From contig CAWIVH010000015.1 in the NCBI GenBank assembly GCA_963839475.1, positions 496,001 through 560,000 of the forward strand: a DNA stretch of 64,000 nucleotides, given 5' to 3'. Position 1 is the stretch's first letter. Every line of letters starts with the position of its first letter. A program made the translations under genes and the position numbers. This document shows, piece after piece, positions 34,062-42,687 of this stretch. The notes beneath the pieces were generated by a model. The model did no database searches. It was not told the DNA's origin and was given only the letters and a program-made list of their open reading frames with translations. Source of the DNA: CAWIVH01 sp963839475. Lineage in GTDB: Bacteria > Acidobacteriota > UBA6911.

Positions 34062-35498
34062 ATGATGCACACTCTTCCTGTTCGCGGGTTCCATCGGAGG
34101 ACTTTCTTTATCCTTATCGCGCTACAGTTCTGTCTAATCGCGTTTCCGGCAGGCTCCTCCAATTCACCACGTTCCATCAAGGTCGGCGTTTTTTCCTGTG
34201 AGATCACTCCTCCCATCGGCCACCCTTTGTGCGGCGGCTGGATCAAACCGCTCGAAGCCGTCGACGATCCGCTTTTGGCCAAAGGGATCGTGCTTGACGA
34301 TGGCCGCAGCCGGTATGTCCTGTGCGCGCTGGATTGGTGCCTGCTGCAAACCTCGGCTTTTGACCTTGTCACACGGAAAATGGCTTCTGCTGCCGGGACT
34401 GCGGTCCGCCAGGTATCGGTTCACACCGTCCACCAGCACAACGCGCCGATTGCCGATAAACGCGCCCAGGAGCTGCTTGATTTGGCCGGGGGATCGCTCC
34501 GACAGTTGGACCTGGCATTCCTCGAACAGGTGACCGATCGAGTGGCAGCCTTCGTTAAGGAAGCCTGCGTGCACCTGCAGCCGGTCACGCATGTCGGTTA
34601 CGGCCAGGCCAGGGTGGAACAGTTCGCCGGCAACCGCAGGGTGCGTCTTGCCGACGGGGCGATACATGTCCGTTACAGTTCGAGCCGCGACCCTGCGCTC
34701 AGAGCTGCTCCTGAAGGCTTGATCGATCCGTGGCTGAGGACCGTTAGCCTGTTTCAGGAAGACCGTCCGTTGGTGCGGCTGCATTATTATGCGAGCCACC
34801 CCATGAGCTACTACGGCGACGGCCGGGCTACAGCCGATACTGCGGGTCTGGCCCGTGAACAGCTGCAGCGCGAAGAGGGCGTGCCTCAAATCTACTTCAC
34901 TGGCTGCGCCGGCAACATCACCGCCGGCAAATACAATGACGGTTCACCCGCGGCTCGGATTCAGTTGGTGGATCGTCTGCACGAAGCCATGCTGCAGGCC
35001 ATCGCCGGCACCCGTCGTGCCTTTCTGCAGCGGATGTCGTGGCAGACCGTCCCGGTGGAATTTGCCCCCCGCGGCGAAGCGCCCTGGACCGTCGAAGCCA
35101 GCCGCCAAAGACTGTCCGACGCCAGCCTTGCCCCAGTCGCACGACTGAATGCCGCCCTGGACCTGGCATGGGCGGAGCGGATCAAACGCAACAGGCAAGT
35201 CCTGATCAGCCGTCTTGCTCTGGGGCCGGTCACCCTGTTGAATCTTCCCGGGGAGGCTTTCATCGAATACCAGATTTATGCACAAAGCCTCCGGCCCGAA
35301 GCATTCATTGCGGTAGCGGCTTATGGAGAGAGCGGCACAGGTTACATATGCACTGACGCAGCTCTAAAGGAGGGGGGCTACGAACCCACGATGTCCCGAG
35401 TCGGCCCTCCCAGCGAGGCCAACCTGAAGCGGGGGATCGCCCGATTGCTGGAGCCGGCGCCGAAACCGGGCGCAACCTTCTATCCGGACAAGAAATAA
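34062..35498 (+). CDS. Neutral/alkaline ceramidase-domain-like protein
   Basis: A 478-residue protein with an N-terminal leader (RRTFFILIALQFCLIAF) and the fold of the N-terminal domain of neutral ceramidases: EITPPIGHPLCGG, VSVHTVHQHNAP (zinc histidines expected here), HYYASHPMSYYGDG and YFTGCAGNITAGKYN. Where the ceramidase nucleophile serine sits in GDVSPN, this protein has GNIT, with Thr at the Ser position. It is shorter than true ceramidases (about 650-700) and lacks the C-terminal Ig-like domain. It may be a hydrolase of another amide or ester. The start at 34062 is preceded only by a weak AAGGG. It leads a tight four-gene operon with a lipoprotein, a Gfo/Idh/MocA protein and a PQQ-like propeller. 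Confidence 0.75.
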   Translation: MMHTLPVRGFHRRTFFILIALQFCLIAFPAGSSNSPRSIKVGVFSCEITPPIGHPLCGGWIKPLEAVDDPLLAKGIVLDDGRSRYVLCALDWCLLQTSAFDLVTRKMASAAGTAVRQVSVHTVHQHNAPIADKRAQELLDLAGGSLRQLDLAFLEQVTDRVAAFVKEACVHLQPVTHVGYGQARVEQFAGNRRVRLADGAIHVRYSSSRDPALRAAPEGLIDPWLRTVSLFQEDRPLVRLHYYASHPMSYYGDGRATADTAGLAREQLQREEGVPQIYFTGCAGNITAGKYNDGSPAARIQLVDRLHEAMLQAIAGTRRAFLQRMSWQTVPVEFAPRGEAPWTVEASRQRLSDASLAPVARLNAALDLAWAERIKRNRQVLISRLALGPVTLLNLPGEAFIEYQIYAQSLRPEAFIAVAAYGESGTGYICTDAALKEGGYEPTMSRVGPPSEANLKRGIARLLEPAPKPGATFYPDKK

Positions 35499-35563
35499 AA
35501 CGCGTCCATCTTTCGGGAATCCCGCGGCGTCGCCCGGAGCTGTTTCAATTTTGAGGCAAAAAA

Positions 35564-36946
35564 ATGACACAGAAGAAAGTCTATATTCTGCTGATACTGA
35601 GTAGTTGCATTTTTATGGCCGCCTGCCAAACAGCCGGCCAAAAGCCTGTAAGCTCTCCCGCATCGAGCAGCCGGCAAATTGCGGCCAGGACCTACGACTC
35701 GGGTTTCGCCCTCGCTCATGACACCTATAATGGAATGGGTGTCGGCAGCGACGGCAGGATTTACTATGTCCTCAGTTCCGCTGTAATCGAAAGGGGCGGT
35801 CAGGTTTATTGTTACGATCCCGCCGACGATAAAATCCGCCATTTAGGCGACCTTACGGAGGCCTGCGGCGGAGCGCCCCGCAGTATCCCGCAAGGCAAAA
35901 GCCACGTCAACTTTGTCGAATCCAATGGCAAGCTCTACTTCGCGACTCACATCGGTTATTACAGCATCATCGATGGCATGGAAAAAATGGGAATCCCGCC
36001 GGAAGGTTATACCCCCTATCCCGGGGGCCACCTGCTTGCGTTCGATAGGACTCGGAATGCTTTCGACGACCTCGCCTCGGCTCCGCGTGGGGAAGGGATT
36101 CTTACGATGAACATGGATCCCACGCGAGGCCGGATTTACGGTCTGACCTGGCCGACCGGCAGATTTTTCCGCTACGACATGGCAAAGAAAGAAATGAAGG
36201 ATTTTGGACCGGTCTGCGAACAGGGTGAAAACGGCAAGGGGCCGACTTTCCGCACTATTTGCCGTGCGATCGCTGTGAATCCCGAGGACGGGTCCGCCTA
36301 TTTCACCCTGTCCACGGGCGACATCCTTCGATATAGCTACGATCGGGACGCGCTCGAAGCGTTCAAGGGAGAGGATCTCCGGAAAGATTATTTCGGACTT
36401 TATGACCCGAGCTCACCCGGGCACATGGGGTACAACTGGAGGCAGATTACCTGGGTCCCATCCGAAAAAAAGTTTTATGGCGTGCATGGTAATTCGGGTT
36501 ATCTCTTCAGTTTTGATCCCCGGGAACCCCGCATTGAACTGATCGATCGCATCACTTCGGAACCCTCGAAACGCAGCGGAATGTTCGATCAGTTCAGCTA
36601 CGGCTATCTTGGATTCGCGCTCGGGCCTGACGGAGAAACTCTTTATTACCTGACCGGCGGGCCGATTTATGTCAACGGTAAGCGAGTCAGCGGCAAGGGG
36701 ACGACCGCCATGGGGGAGGCCAAAGGACTGGAGAACCTGCATTTGATTACCTATAACATTCCTGCCCGGCATTACGTGGATCAAGGCCCGGTGTTTTATG
36801 AAAACGGGGAGAGGCCCCTTTATGTCAATTCCATCGCCGTCGGGAAGGATGGAGCGGTTTATACCCTGGCAAGGATTACCGCGAACGGGAAGACGCGCTC
36901 CGACCTGGTCCGCCTGCCGGGGCCTTTCAATTCGAAACCGCGATAG
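35564..36946 (+). CDS. Beta-propeller lipoprotein
   Basis: A 460-residue lipoprotein. The leader ends in the lipobox FMAAC (Cys at about 21), so it should be lipid-anchored. The mature part has the repeating short strands of a propeller (GMGVGSDGRIYYVL, HLLAFDRTRNAFDDL, LTMNMDPTRGRIYGL, LRYSYDRDALEAF, LGFALGPDGETLYYL, SIAVGKDGAVYTLARI). No named domain is recognised; it may bind a sugar or peptide ligand. It sits second in an operon: 65 bp after the ceramidase-like gene and 10 bp before a Gfo/Idh/MocA gene. A GAGG ribosome site precedes the ATG. The role is unknown. Confidence 0.75.
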   Translation: MTQKKVYILLILSSCIFMAACQTAGQKPVSSPASSSRQIAARTYDSGFALAHDTYNGMGVGSDGRIYYVLSSAVIERGGQVYCYDPADDKIRHLGDLTEACGGAPRSIPQGKSHVNFVESNGKLYFATHIGYYSIIDGMEKMGIPPEGYTPYPGGHLLAFDRTRNAFDDLASAPRGEGILTMNMDPTRGRIYGLTWPTGRFFRYDMAKKEMKDFGPVCEQGENGKGPTFRTICRAIAVNPEDGSAYFTLSTGDILRYSYDRDALEAFKGEDLRKDYFGLYDPSSPGHMGYNWRQITWVPSEKKFYGVHGNSGYLFSFDPREPRIELIDRITSEPSKRSGMFDQFSYGYLGFALGPDGETLYYLTGGPIYVNGKRVSGKGTTAMGEAKGLENLHLITYNIPARHYVDQGPVFYENGERPLYVNSIAVGKDGAVYTLARITANGKTRSDLVRLPGPFNSKPR

Positions 36947-36956
36947 GGGGAAGTGC

Positions 36957-38252
36957 ATGGGACAGACTCGCAGGGACTTCATCAGGACAACCGCCATCGG
37001 GATGGGCGCTATGGGGGCCGCAAGCCGCGGCCCGATACTTGGCGCGAACGATCGTATCAACGTGGGCATTATCGGCGTCGGCGGGATGGGATCCAATCAC
37101 CTGACCGCACTGACGGGCAAATCAGAAGCCTACAAATGCAAGGTCACGGCAGTCTGCGATGTCTACCGTCGCCGTGTCACCCGCGCCACGGAGAAAAGCG
37201 GGGCCGAAGGATATCTCGACTACCGGGAATTGCTTGCCAGGAAGGATGTGGATGCGATCATCGTTGCTGCCCCTGATCATTGGCATTCCAAGATCAGTAT
37301 CGAAGCCCTCGCAATGGGGAAACATGTTTATTGCGAGAAGCCCATGACCCTGACCATCGAACAGGCGCTTGAGGTCCGCGCAGCGGTCCGCAAATACGGG
37401 AAGGTTTTTCAGGTCGGCCCGAATCGCAATTCCGATGACCGGTACTGGAAATCCCAAAATATGATCCGGGCGGGCAAAATCGGCAAAGTTACCTGGGCCC
37501 AGGGTGGATACAATCGCAATATTAAAGGGGACGCTTTTAATTCTTGGTTTCCTATAGATCCTGCCGCCGGCCCTGAAAAGCAGGGCGAGGATTACGTCAA
37601 TTGGGATCTTTGGCTCGGTCATGAATGGAATCTCGCACCGAAGATTGCCTGGAATCCTGAGCACTTCTTCCGCTTCCGAAAGTACTGGCCCTATAACGGA
37701 GGGGTCGCCACCGACCTGCTCTACCACTTCCTGTCGCCCTTGCTCATCGCAATCGTAGGGAACAATGGGGAGTACCCGCACCGGGCCAGCGCAAGCGGCG
37801 GGTTGTACCTTCTGAAGGACGGGCGTGACATCCCCGATGTGTTTCTGATGAACGTCGATTATCCTTCAGAATTCACCGTCAGTCTCACCAGCGTTCTTAC
37901 CAACAACACCCCAGTGCCGACGAGAATTTACGGACAGTATGGGACCATCGAAATCGCCAATGATGCCGACCGTGCCGGACAGGGAACCGACATGACGGTT
38001 TCGGGTAATGGTGATTATCTCAAGGAATTCCGGGATCGTAATAACGGCTATACAACGGTTACGGTCACGAAGGATGAGCGCCCCGATATGCGGGGGAATT
38101 TCTTCGACTGCATCCGGAACGGCGGAGTTCCCTATTGCAATGCCGATCTGGGAGCTGCGACGATGGTTGGTATTAAAATGGGTGTGGAATCCTACCGTCA
38201 GAGCAAAACCATGCTCTGGGATTCCGCGAAAGAAACGATGTTTTCCCAGTGA
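36957..38252 (+). CDS. Tat-exported Gfo/Idh/MocA-family oxidoreductase (2 of 3)
   Basis: A 431-residue protein with the leader TRRDFIRTTAIGMGAMG, then INVGIIGVGGMGSNHL (canonical GxGxxG loop), IVAAPDHWHSKIS and YCEKPMTLTIEQ (EKP motif). The second domain includes GGVATDLLYHFLSP, where the catalytic D..H is expected. It oxidises or reduces a sugar with NAD(P)H, presumably after Tat export. The start at 36957 has AGGGGGAAG just upstream, 10 bp after the lipoprotein stop; the longer reading from 36798 overlaps that gene and is rejected. It is followed by the PQQ-like gene after 16 bp, within the same operon. Confidence 0.9.
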   Translation: MGQTRRDFIRTTAIGMGAMGAASRGPILGANDRINVGIIGVGGMGSNHLTALTGKSEAYKCKVTAVCDVYRRRVTRATEKSGAEGYLDYRELLARKDVDAIIVAAPDHWHSKISIEALAMGKHVYCEKPMTLTIEQALEVRAAVRKYGKVFQVGPNRNSDDRYWKSQNMIRAGKIGKVTWAQGGYNRNIKGDAFNSWFPIDPAAGPEKQGEDYVNWDLWLGHEWNLAPKIAWNPEHFFRFRKYWPYNGGVATDLLYHFLSPLLIAIVGNNGEYPHRASASGGLYLLKDGRDIPDVFLMNVDYPSEFTVSLTSVLTNNTPVPTRIYGQYGTIEIANDADRAGQGTDMTVSGNGDYLKEFRDRNNGYTTVTVTKDERPDMRGNFFDCIRNGGVPYCNADLGAATMVGIKMGVESYRQSKTMLWDSAKETMFSQ

Positions 38253-38268
38253 TGAAGAGGACACGTCC

Positions 38269-39528
38269 TTGAAAATTGCACGGATTCTGCCGATCCTGCT
38301 TTTTGCCTGCTTTACTGCGGCTGGTTCTGCTTTCCTGCCACAAATCACAAACTGGCCCCAGTGGAGAGGAGCAGAAGCGGACGGTGTGGCCGAAGGCAGC
38401 ACTCTGCCCATTCACTGGAGCCTGAACGAGAACGTGCGCTGGTCTGCCAAACTGCCAGGCTGGGGAACAAGCTCGCCGGTCATCTATGGCCGGCGGTTGT
38501 TCGTGACGACGCAGGCGGATGAAGGTGGAAAGAAATCGCTGCTGACAATCTGCCTTGACCGGGATACCGGGAAGGAACTCTGGCGACACGATTTCGGGAT
38601 GGGCGTCGATCAGCGGACCCATGAAAAATCCAATCTGGCTGTCAACACGCCCGCCGTCACCGAAGATGCCGTTTATGTGGCTTTTGGGAACGCCGACATC
38701 GCCCGGTATGCTCATGATGGGCAGTTTGTCTGGGTCACGCGCTACATGTCGATATTCGGTGATCCCAAAATGTCCTGGGGTTACGCAGTAAGTCCGGTCG
38801 TGCTTCCGGATTCCATACTTTTCCCCTGGGATCACCATAAGGGTCCATGTTTTGTGATCGGACTCGACAAGAAAAACGGCGGGATCGTATGGAAAAAGGA
38901 GCGGCCGATCGGTACCGCACACGCTACCCCGCTCGTGGTCACGCATCACGGCCAGACCGACATTCTCGTCTCCGGGAAGAACCGCCTGACGGCCTTTGAT
39001 GCGCGGACTCATGAAGAGCGGTGGAAATATGGCGAAGGCGAGGGTCCCTTCAACGGGGAGATCATCGTGAGCCCGGTCTACGGAGATGGCATGGTATTCC
39101 TGCAACTGTGGAGGCAGAGCCGGATTCATGCCATCCGGCTGATGAAAGGCGGGCAGCCGCCTGAGCGGGTCTGGGAGAGCGACAATCCCGGTCCGCAGGA
39201 GCCTACCCCACTCTACTATCGAGGGCTGCTGTATGTCCTAATGGATGGAGGCGTGCTGACCTGCCTCGATGGCCTGTCTGGGAAGGAAATTTATCGGCAC
39301 AGACTGGGCGGCGCCTGCAATTCATCTCCTGTTGCGGCGGATGGCCGAATCTACCTGGCCAACAACGACGGCACTGTTTTTGTCGTAAAGGCGGGAAAGG
39401 ATTTTGAATTGCTTAGCACCAACAACCTGGGCGAGAGAATCACGGCTTCACCCGCGGTGTCCGGCAACAGCCTTTTCTACCGCACAGACTCGCATGTGTA
39501 TTGCATCGCGGAAAAACCGGCGAGGTAA
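38269..39528 (+). CDS. Exported PQQ-like beta-propeller protein (second)
   Basis: A 419-residue protein when started at the TTG at 38269, which is preceded by AAGAGGA and gives a proper signal peptide (LKIARILPILLFACFTAAGS). Longer readings from 38008 overlap the upstream gene and are rejected. The mature start NWPQWRGAEADGV matches the QWRG-x-x-x-DG start of PQQ-like propellers, and W-repeats follow (LDRDTGKELWRH, LDKKNGGIVWKKE, FDARTHEERWKYGEG, LDGLSGKEIYRH). PQQ binding is not shown. It is the last gene of the four-gene operon with the ceramidase-like protein, lipoprotein and Gfo/Idh/MocA protein, and may feed or accept electrons or bind the substrate; this is inference. Confidence 0.85.
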   Translation: MKIARILPILLFACFTAAGSAFLPQITNWPQWRGAEADGVAEGSTLPIHWSLNENVRWSAKLPGWGTSSPVIYGRRLFVTTQADEGGKKSLLTICLDRDTGKELWRHDFGMGVDQRTHEKSNLAVNTPAVTEDAVYVAFGNADIARYAHDGQFVWVTRYMSIFGDPKMSWGYAVSPVVLPDSILFPWDHHKGPCFVIGLDKKNGGIVWKKERPIGTAHATPLVVTHHGQTDILVSGKNRLTAFDARTHEERWKYGEGEGPFNGEIIVSPVYGDGMVFLQLWRQSRIHAIRLMKGGQPPERVWESDNPGPQEPTPLYYRGLLYVLMDGGVLTCLDGLSGKEIYRHRLGGACNSSPVAADGRIYLANNDGTVFVVKAGKDFELLSTNNLGERITASPAVSGNSLFYRTDSHVYCIAEKPAR

Positions 39529-39613
39529 GAATTCTTGCGGTGGACCAACATTGTCCATGCGGGTCCGGCCTGAATAGGGCGTCTCAGAACTGGCTAGACT
39601 GCAGCGGTGGAGC

Positions 39614-39631
39614 GGGCTTTAAGCCCTTTTT
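39614..39631 (+). terminator. Small hairpin with T run after the PQQ-like gene
   Basis: GGGCT-TTA-AGCCC followed by TTTTT, 86 bp after the stop codon. A short stem, but the T run makes it a plausible intrinsic terminator. Confidence 0.55.
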
Positions 39632-39647
39632 CTCACTTCTTGTTCAG

Positions 39648-39676
39648 TCCCAGGGCTTCGCCTTGGGATTGTTTTT
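39648..39676 (+). terminator. Second hairpin with T-rich tail between convergent genes
   Basis: TCCCAGGGC pairs with GCCTTGGGA (one G-T pair) around TTC, followed by TTGTTTTTG. It lies between the PQQ-like gene and the convergent carboxylesterase gene. Confidence 0.55.
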
Positions 39677-39700
39677 GAAAAGCCTGCGCTGCCGCGCGTC

Positions 39701-41314
39701 CTACTGCTTCGCCGCAGCCGCGTCGAGCGCGAGGTAACGATCCCGGTGCGGCTCCGGTTCTGCTTTGGATGTGACATCCAGCCGCATTCGCTGATAATTT
39801 GTGTCGCTCCGATAGGCCGGCCAGTCCGGCAATCCTGCTCCGTTCGGATTCCCGGTTTTTATGAAATTCACAAAATAGGCGTGCATGATTTCTGAGACCT
39901 TGTAGTCCTCCGGTTCCCATGCGTATCGCTTGTCGAGGTCGAGATTCCCCATAGCGTACTGGATCTCGGCCGAGTGTGCGGCTCCCCGCGGTGCGGCCGG
40001 GGCTGTTGCGGGCGCAGTGGCGGGGGCCGGAGTATACTCGTTCCCGAGGAACTTCGGCCTCGGGCGGGTATATAGGTACCGATACACGGGCTTGCCGCCG
40101 GTCTTCATCTGCAGCTCGGTCCACTTCCAGGTGCCGTGCGAGATGAACCTCGCGCTTGCCAGAAAAGTGGCAGCTTCCAAAACCTCTTCAGTCGTGGCGG
40201 GGGAAAACGCCTTCAGCACGATTTCTGCCCGATCGCCATATTGTTTCTTGACGACATCCGCAAAATTCGCGGGTGTTGGTTCGCTTTTACCCAGCACCAT
40301 CCGCCCGCCCATCTCCTCGGAATTCGATCCGGCAAGGAGCGGCACCTTGGATTGCTCTCCTGCCTCGAAAGTTTCCGCCAGCGGTTTGAGGAGGAAGTAG
40401 CCGTCCAAAGTTGTGCCGAATCGGGTGCCAGGAGCCTTGGCCGCAGCTTCCTGCACCTGTTCCGCCGTCATGGCGCGGAGCGCCGCGAGCGAGGCAGCCC
40501 CGGCAGCGGCGGCAAACTTGGTCCCGTTTTGCTCTGCTTCGGCCAGCGGGCGGGGAGGGAGGCTGGAAATCATCGCACCGCTCTCACCAATGGCGCCTGC
40601 TATAAGCTCTTTCGAAAGCGGTGAAGCCATCAGGGCACTGACCGAAATTGAACCCGCGGACTCCCCTGCGATCGTCACTCGCTTCGGATCTCCCCCGAAG
40701 GCCGAAATGTTCCGCTTCACCCATTCGAGCGCGGCCACCTGGTCCAGCAGGCCGTAATTGCCGGAAGCGTGGTGGGGAGATTCTTTGGTCAGCTCAGGAT
40801 GGGAGAAGAATCCGAAGATATTGGTCCGGTAATTCACCGATACCGCCACGATCCCTTTGCGCGCCATGTTTTCGCCGTCGTAGCGCGGCTCCGAGCCGTC
40901 GCCGTTCTGGAATCCGCCGCCGAATATATAGACCAGCACCGGCAATTGTTCCTTCGCCGATTTTGCCGGCGTCCACACATTCAGATACAGGCAGTCTTCG
41001 CTCATGCCGTTGCTCCGGAACCAGTAGTCGGCTCCCGGCAAAGTGCGTTGCATGCAGCGCGGGCCGAACTGGTCGGCGTTAAGTACGCCCGGCCAGTTTT
41101 TTGCGGGCTGCGGTTCGCGCCACCGCAAATCGCCTACCGGCGGCTGCGCAAAAGGGATTCCTTTGAAGCTGCGGACGCCGGAATTTGACGGTTTGGTAGT
41201 TTCGACAACTCCGTTGGCGGTTTTGACTCGGTCCGCTGCCGAAACTTCGCCCACGAATATTGCGGCCAGAATGACCGCAACCATTAATGAAGACAGAAAA
41301 TTCGACGATTTCAT
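39701..41314 (-). CDS. Exported type-B carboxylesterase
   Basis: A 537-residue secreted alpha/beta hydrolase. Signal peptide about 1-26 (ends VSAA). The esterase signature GGGFQNGDGSEP (oxyanion hole), EDCLYLNVWTP and the nucleophile in GESAGSIS are present. The catalytic acid is likely Glu in GSNSEEMGG, and the His is in AAHSAEIQYAMG. A low-complexity run of Pro, Ala and Thr, with TAPA-type repeats, stands just before the histidine segment and is unusual. The start at 41314 places the signal peptide first; the reading from 41425 has no ribosome site. It ends convergent with the PQQ-like gene and divergent from ilvC. The natural ester substrate is unknown. Confidence 0.92.
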   Translation of the reverse strand: MKSSNFLSSLMVAVILAAIFVGEVSAADRVKTANGVVETTKPSNSGVRSFKGIPFAQPPVGDLRWREPQPAKNWPGVLNADQFGPRCMQRTLPGADYWFRSNGMSEDCLYLNVWTPAKSAKEQLPVLVYIFGGGFQNGDGSEPRYDGENMARKGIVAVSVNYRTNIFGFFSHPELTKESPHHASGNYGLLDQVAALEWVKRNISAFGGDPKRVTIAGESAGSISVSALMASPLSKELIAGAIGESGAMISSLPPRPLAEAEQNGTKFAAAAGAASLAALRAMTAEQVQEAAAKAPGTRFGTTLDGYFLLKPLAETFEAGEQSKVPLLAGSNSEEMGGRMVLGKSEPTPANFADVVKKQYGDRAEIVLKAFSPATTEEVLEAATFLASARFISHGTWKWTELQMKTGGKPVYRYLYTRPRPKFLGNEYTPAPATAPATAPAAPRGAAHSAEIQYAMGNLDLDKRYAWEPEDYKVSEIMHAYFVNFIKTGNPNGAGLPDWPAYRSDTNYQRMRLDVTSKAEPEPHRDRYLALDAAAAKQ

Positions 41315-41479
41315 AGGCACCATTGATAGCGGTTTATGGTCAGGCTGAAACTCTATCACACTCCGGTGCTGTTTTGCCTCTGAGAGGATCTGAGATGAAT
41401 TAAGGCTTGAAAGAGGCGCGGACATCCTGTAAATCTCCTCTGCTTGCTAATTTCACACCTCACAGGAAGAGAAAACCAA

Positions 41480-42580
41480 ATGGCGACGATTGATTTCGGT
41501 GGAACAAAAGAGAATGTTGTTACGCGCAAGGAGTTTTCGATGGCCAGGGCTCGCAAGGTCCTGAAAAACGAGACCATCGCCATCATCGGATATGGCGTGC
41601 AGGGACCGGCACAGTCCCTGAACCTGCGCGACAACGGGTTCAAGGTCATTATCGGGCAGGCCAAGGCGTTTCCGAAGGATTGGAACCGCGCCGTCAAGGA
41701 CGGGTGGGTTCCCGGAAAGACGCTGTTCGATATCGAAGAGGCGGTTCAGAAAGGCACCATTATCCAGATGCTGGTATCCGATGCCGCTCAACGAGCCATC
41801 TGGCCCGCCGTGAAAAAGAACCTGTCGCCGGGCGATGCGCTCTATTTTTCACATGGATTCTCCATCACCTATCGGAAGTTGACCGGCGTCATCCCTCCGA
41901 AGGACGTTGATGTGATCCTGGTGGCACCCAAAGGGTCCGGAACTTCGGTGCGGCGCAATTTCCTCAGCGGGGCGGGGATCAACTCAAGCTACGCCGTTGA
42001 GCAGGACTTTACGGGCCGCGCCGAAGAACGCTGCCTGGCAGTGGGAATCGGGATCGGATCGGGCTACTTGTTCCCGACGACATTCCAGCACGAGGTCTTC
42101 AGCGATTTGACCGGCGAACGCGGTGTCCTCATGGGGGCCTTAGCGGGAATCATGGAGGCTCAGTACGACGTGCTGCGCGCCAACGGACATTCGCCGAGCG
42201 AATCCTTCAACGAGACCGTAGAGGAACTGACCCAGAGCCTGATCCGCCTCGTTGACGAGAACGGCATGGACTGGATGTATGCCAACTGCTCCGCCACTGC
42301 CCAGCGGGGCGCACTCGACTGGAGGCCCAAGTTCAAGAAGGCTGCACTCCCGGTTTTCAAGGAATTGTATCAGCGGGTAAAAACCGGCAAAGAATGCGCG
42401 CGTGTGCTGTCGGCCTGCGGCAAAAAGGATTATCAGAAACAGCTTCAGAAAGAGCTCGACCAGCTGGGCAATTCCGAGATGTGGTCAGCCGGCAAAGCCG
42501 TTCGGGCGCTCCGTCCGAAGGAAGCGGCAAAAAAGATCTCCAAATCAACCCGGGGAGTCGCCGGCCGCACCTCCAACTGA
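41480..42580 (+). CDS. ilvC: Ketol-acid reductoisomerase of the fungal/Bacteroidetes-like type
   Basis: A 366-residue enzyme that converts acetolactate or acetohydroxybutyrate to the dihydroxy acid with NAD(P)H and Mg, in branched-chain amino acid synthesis (cytosol). The Rossmann loop is IIGYGVQGPAQSLNLRDNG. Later segments DGWVPGKTLF, PPKDVDVILVAPKGSG, GINSSYAV, NGHSPSESFNETVEE and GALDW are, from memory, those of yeast Ilv5 and Bacteroidetes enzymes rather than the common short bacterial class I form. The start at 41480 has AGGAAGAG upstream; the earlier ATG at 41444 does not. No ilvB, ilvN, leu or ilvD gene is nearby, so the gene stands alone between a carboxylesterase and a HEAT-repeat gene. 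Confidence 0.92.
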   Translation: MATIDFGGTKENVVTRKEFSMARARKVLKNETIAIIGYGVQGPAQSLNLRDNGFKVIIGQAKAFPKDWNRAVKDGWVPGKTLFDIEEAVQKGTIIQMLVSDAAQRAIWPAVKKNLSPGDALYFSHGFSITYRKLTGVIPPKDVDVILVAPKGSGTSVRRNFLSGAGINSSYAVEQDFTGRAEERCLAVGIGIGSGYLFPTTFQHEVFSDLTGERGVLMGALAGIMEAQYDVLRANGHSPSESFNETVEELTQSLIRLVDENGMDWMYANCSATAQRGALDWRPKFKKAALPVFKELYQRVKTGKECARVLSACGKKDYQKQLQKELDQLGNSEMWSAGKAVRALRPKEAAKKISKSTRGVAGRTSN

Positions 42581-42588
42581 TCCGCATG

Positions 42589-42677
42589 AAAAACGGGGAT
42601 GACCAACGAATTTCCGGCAAGATCTTCCTAAATTTGGATTCAGCTTCGAGGAAATTCGTCAGTCGTCCCCGTTTTTT
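42589..42677. terminator. Long imperfect inverted repeat between convergent genes
   Basis: The left arm (42589-42615), starting AAAAACGGGGATGAC and ending ACGAATTTCC, pairs with the right arm (42650-42677), GGAAATTCGT ... TCCCCGTTTTTT. The loop is about 34 nt. With A and T tracts at the ends it can act as a terminator in both directions for ilvC and the HEAT-repeat gene. Confidence 0.75.
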
Positions 42678-42687
42678 CGCAGGGGAG

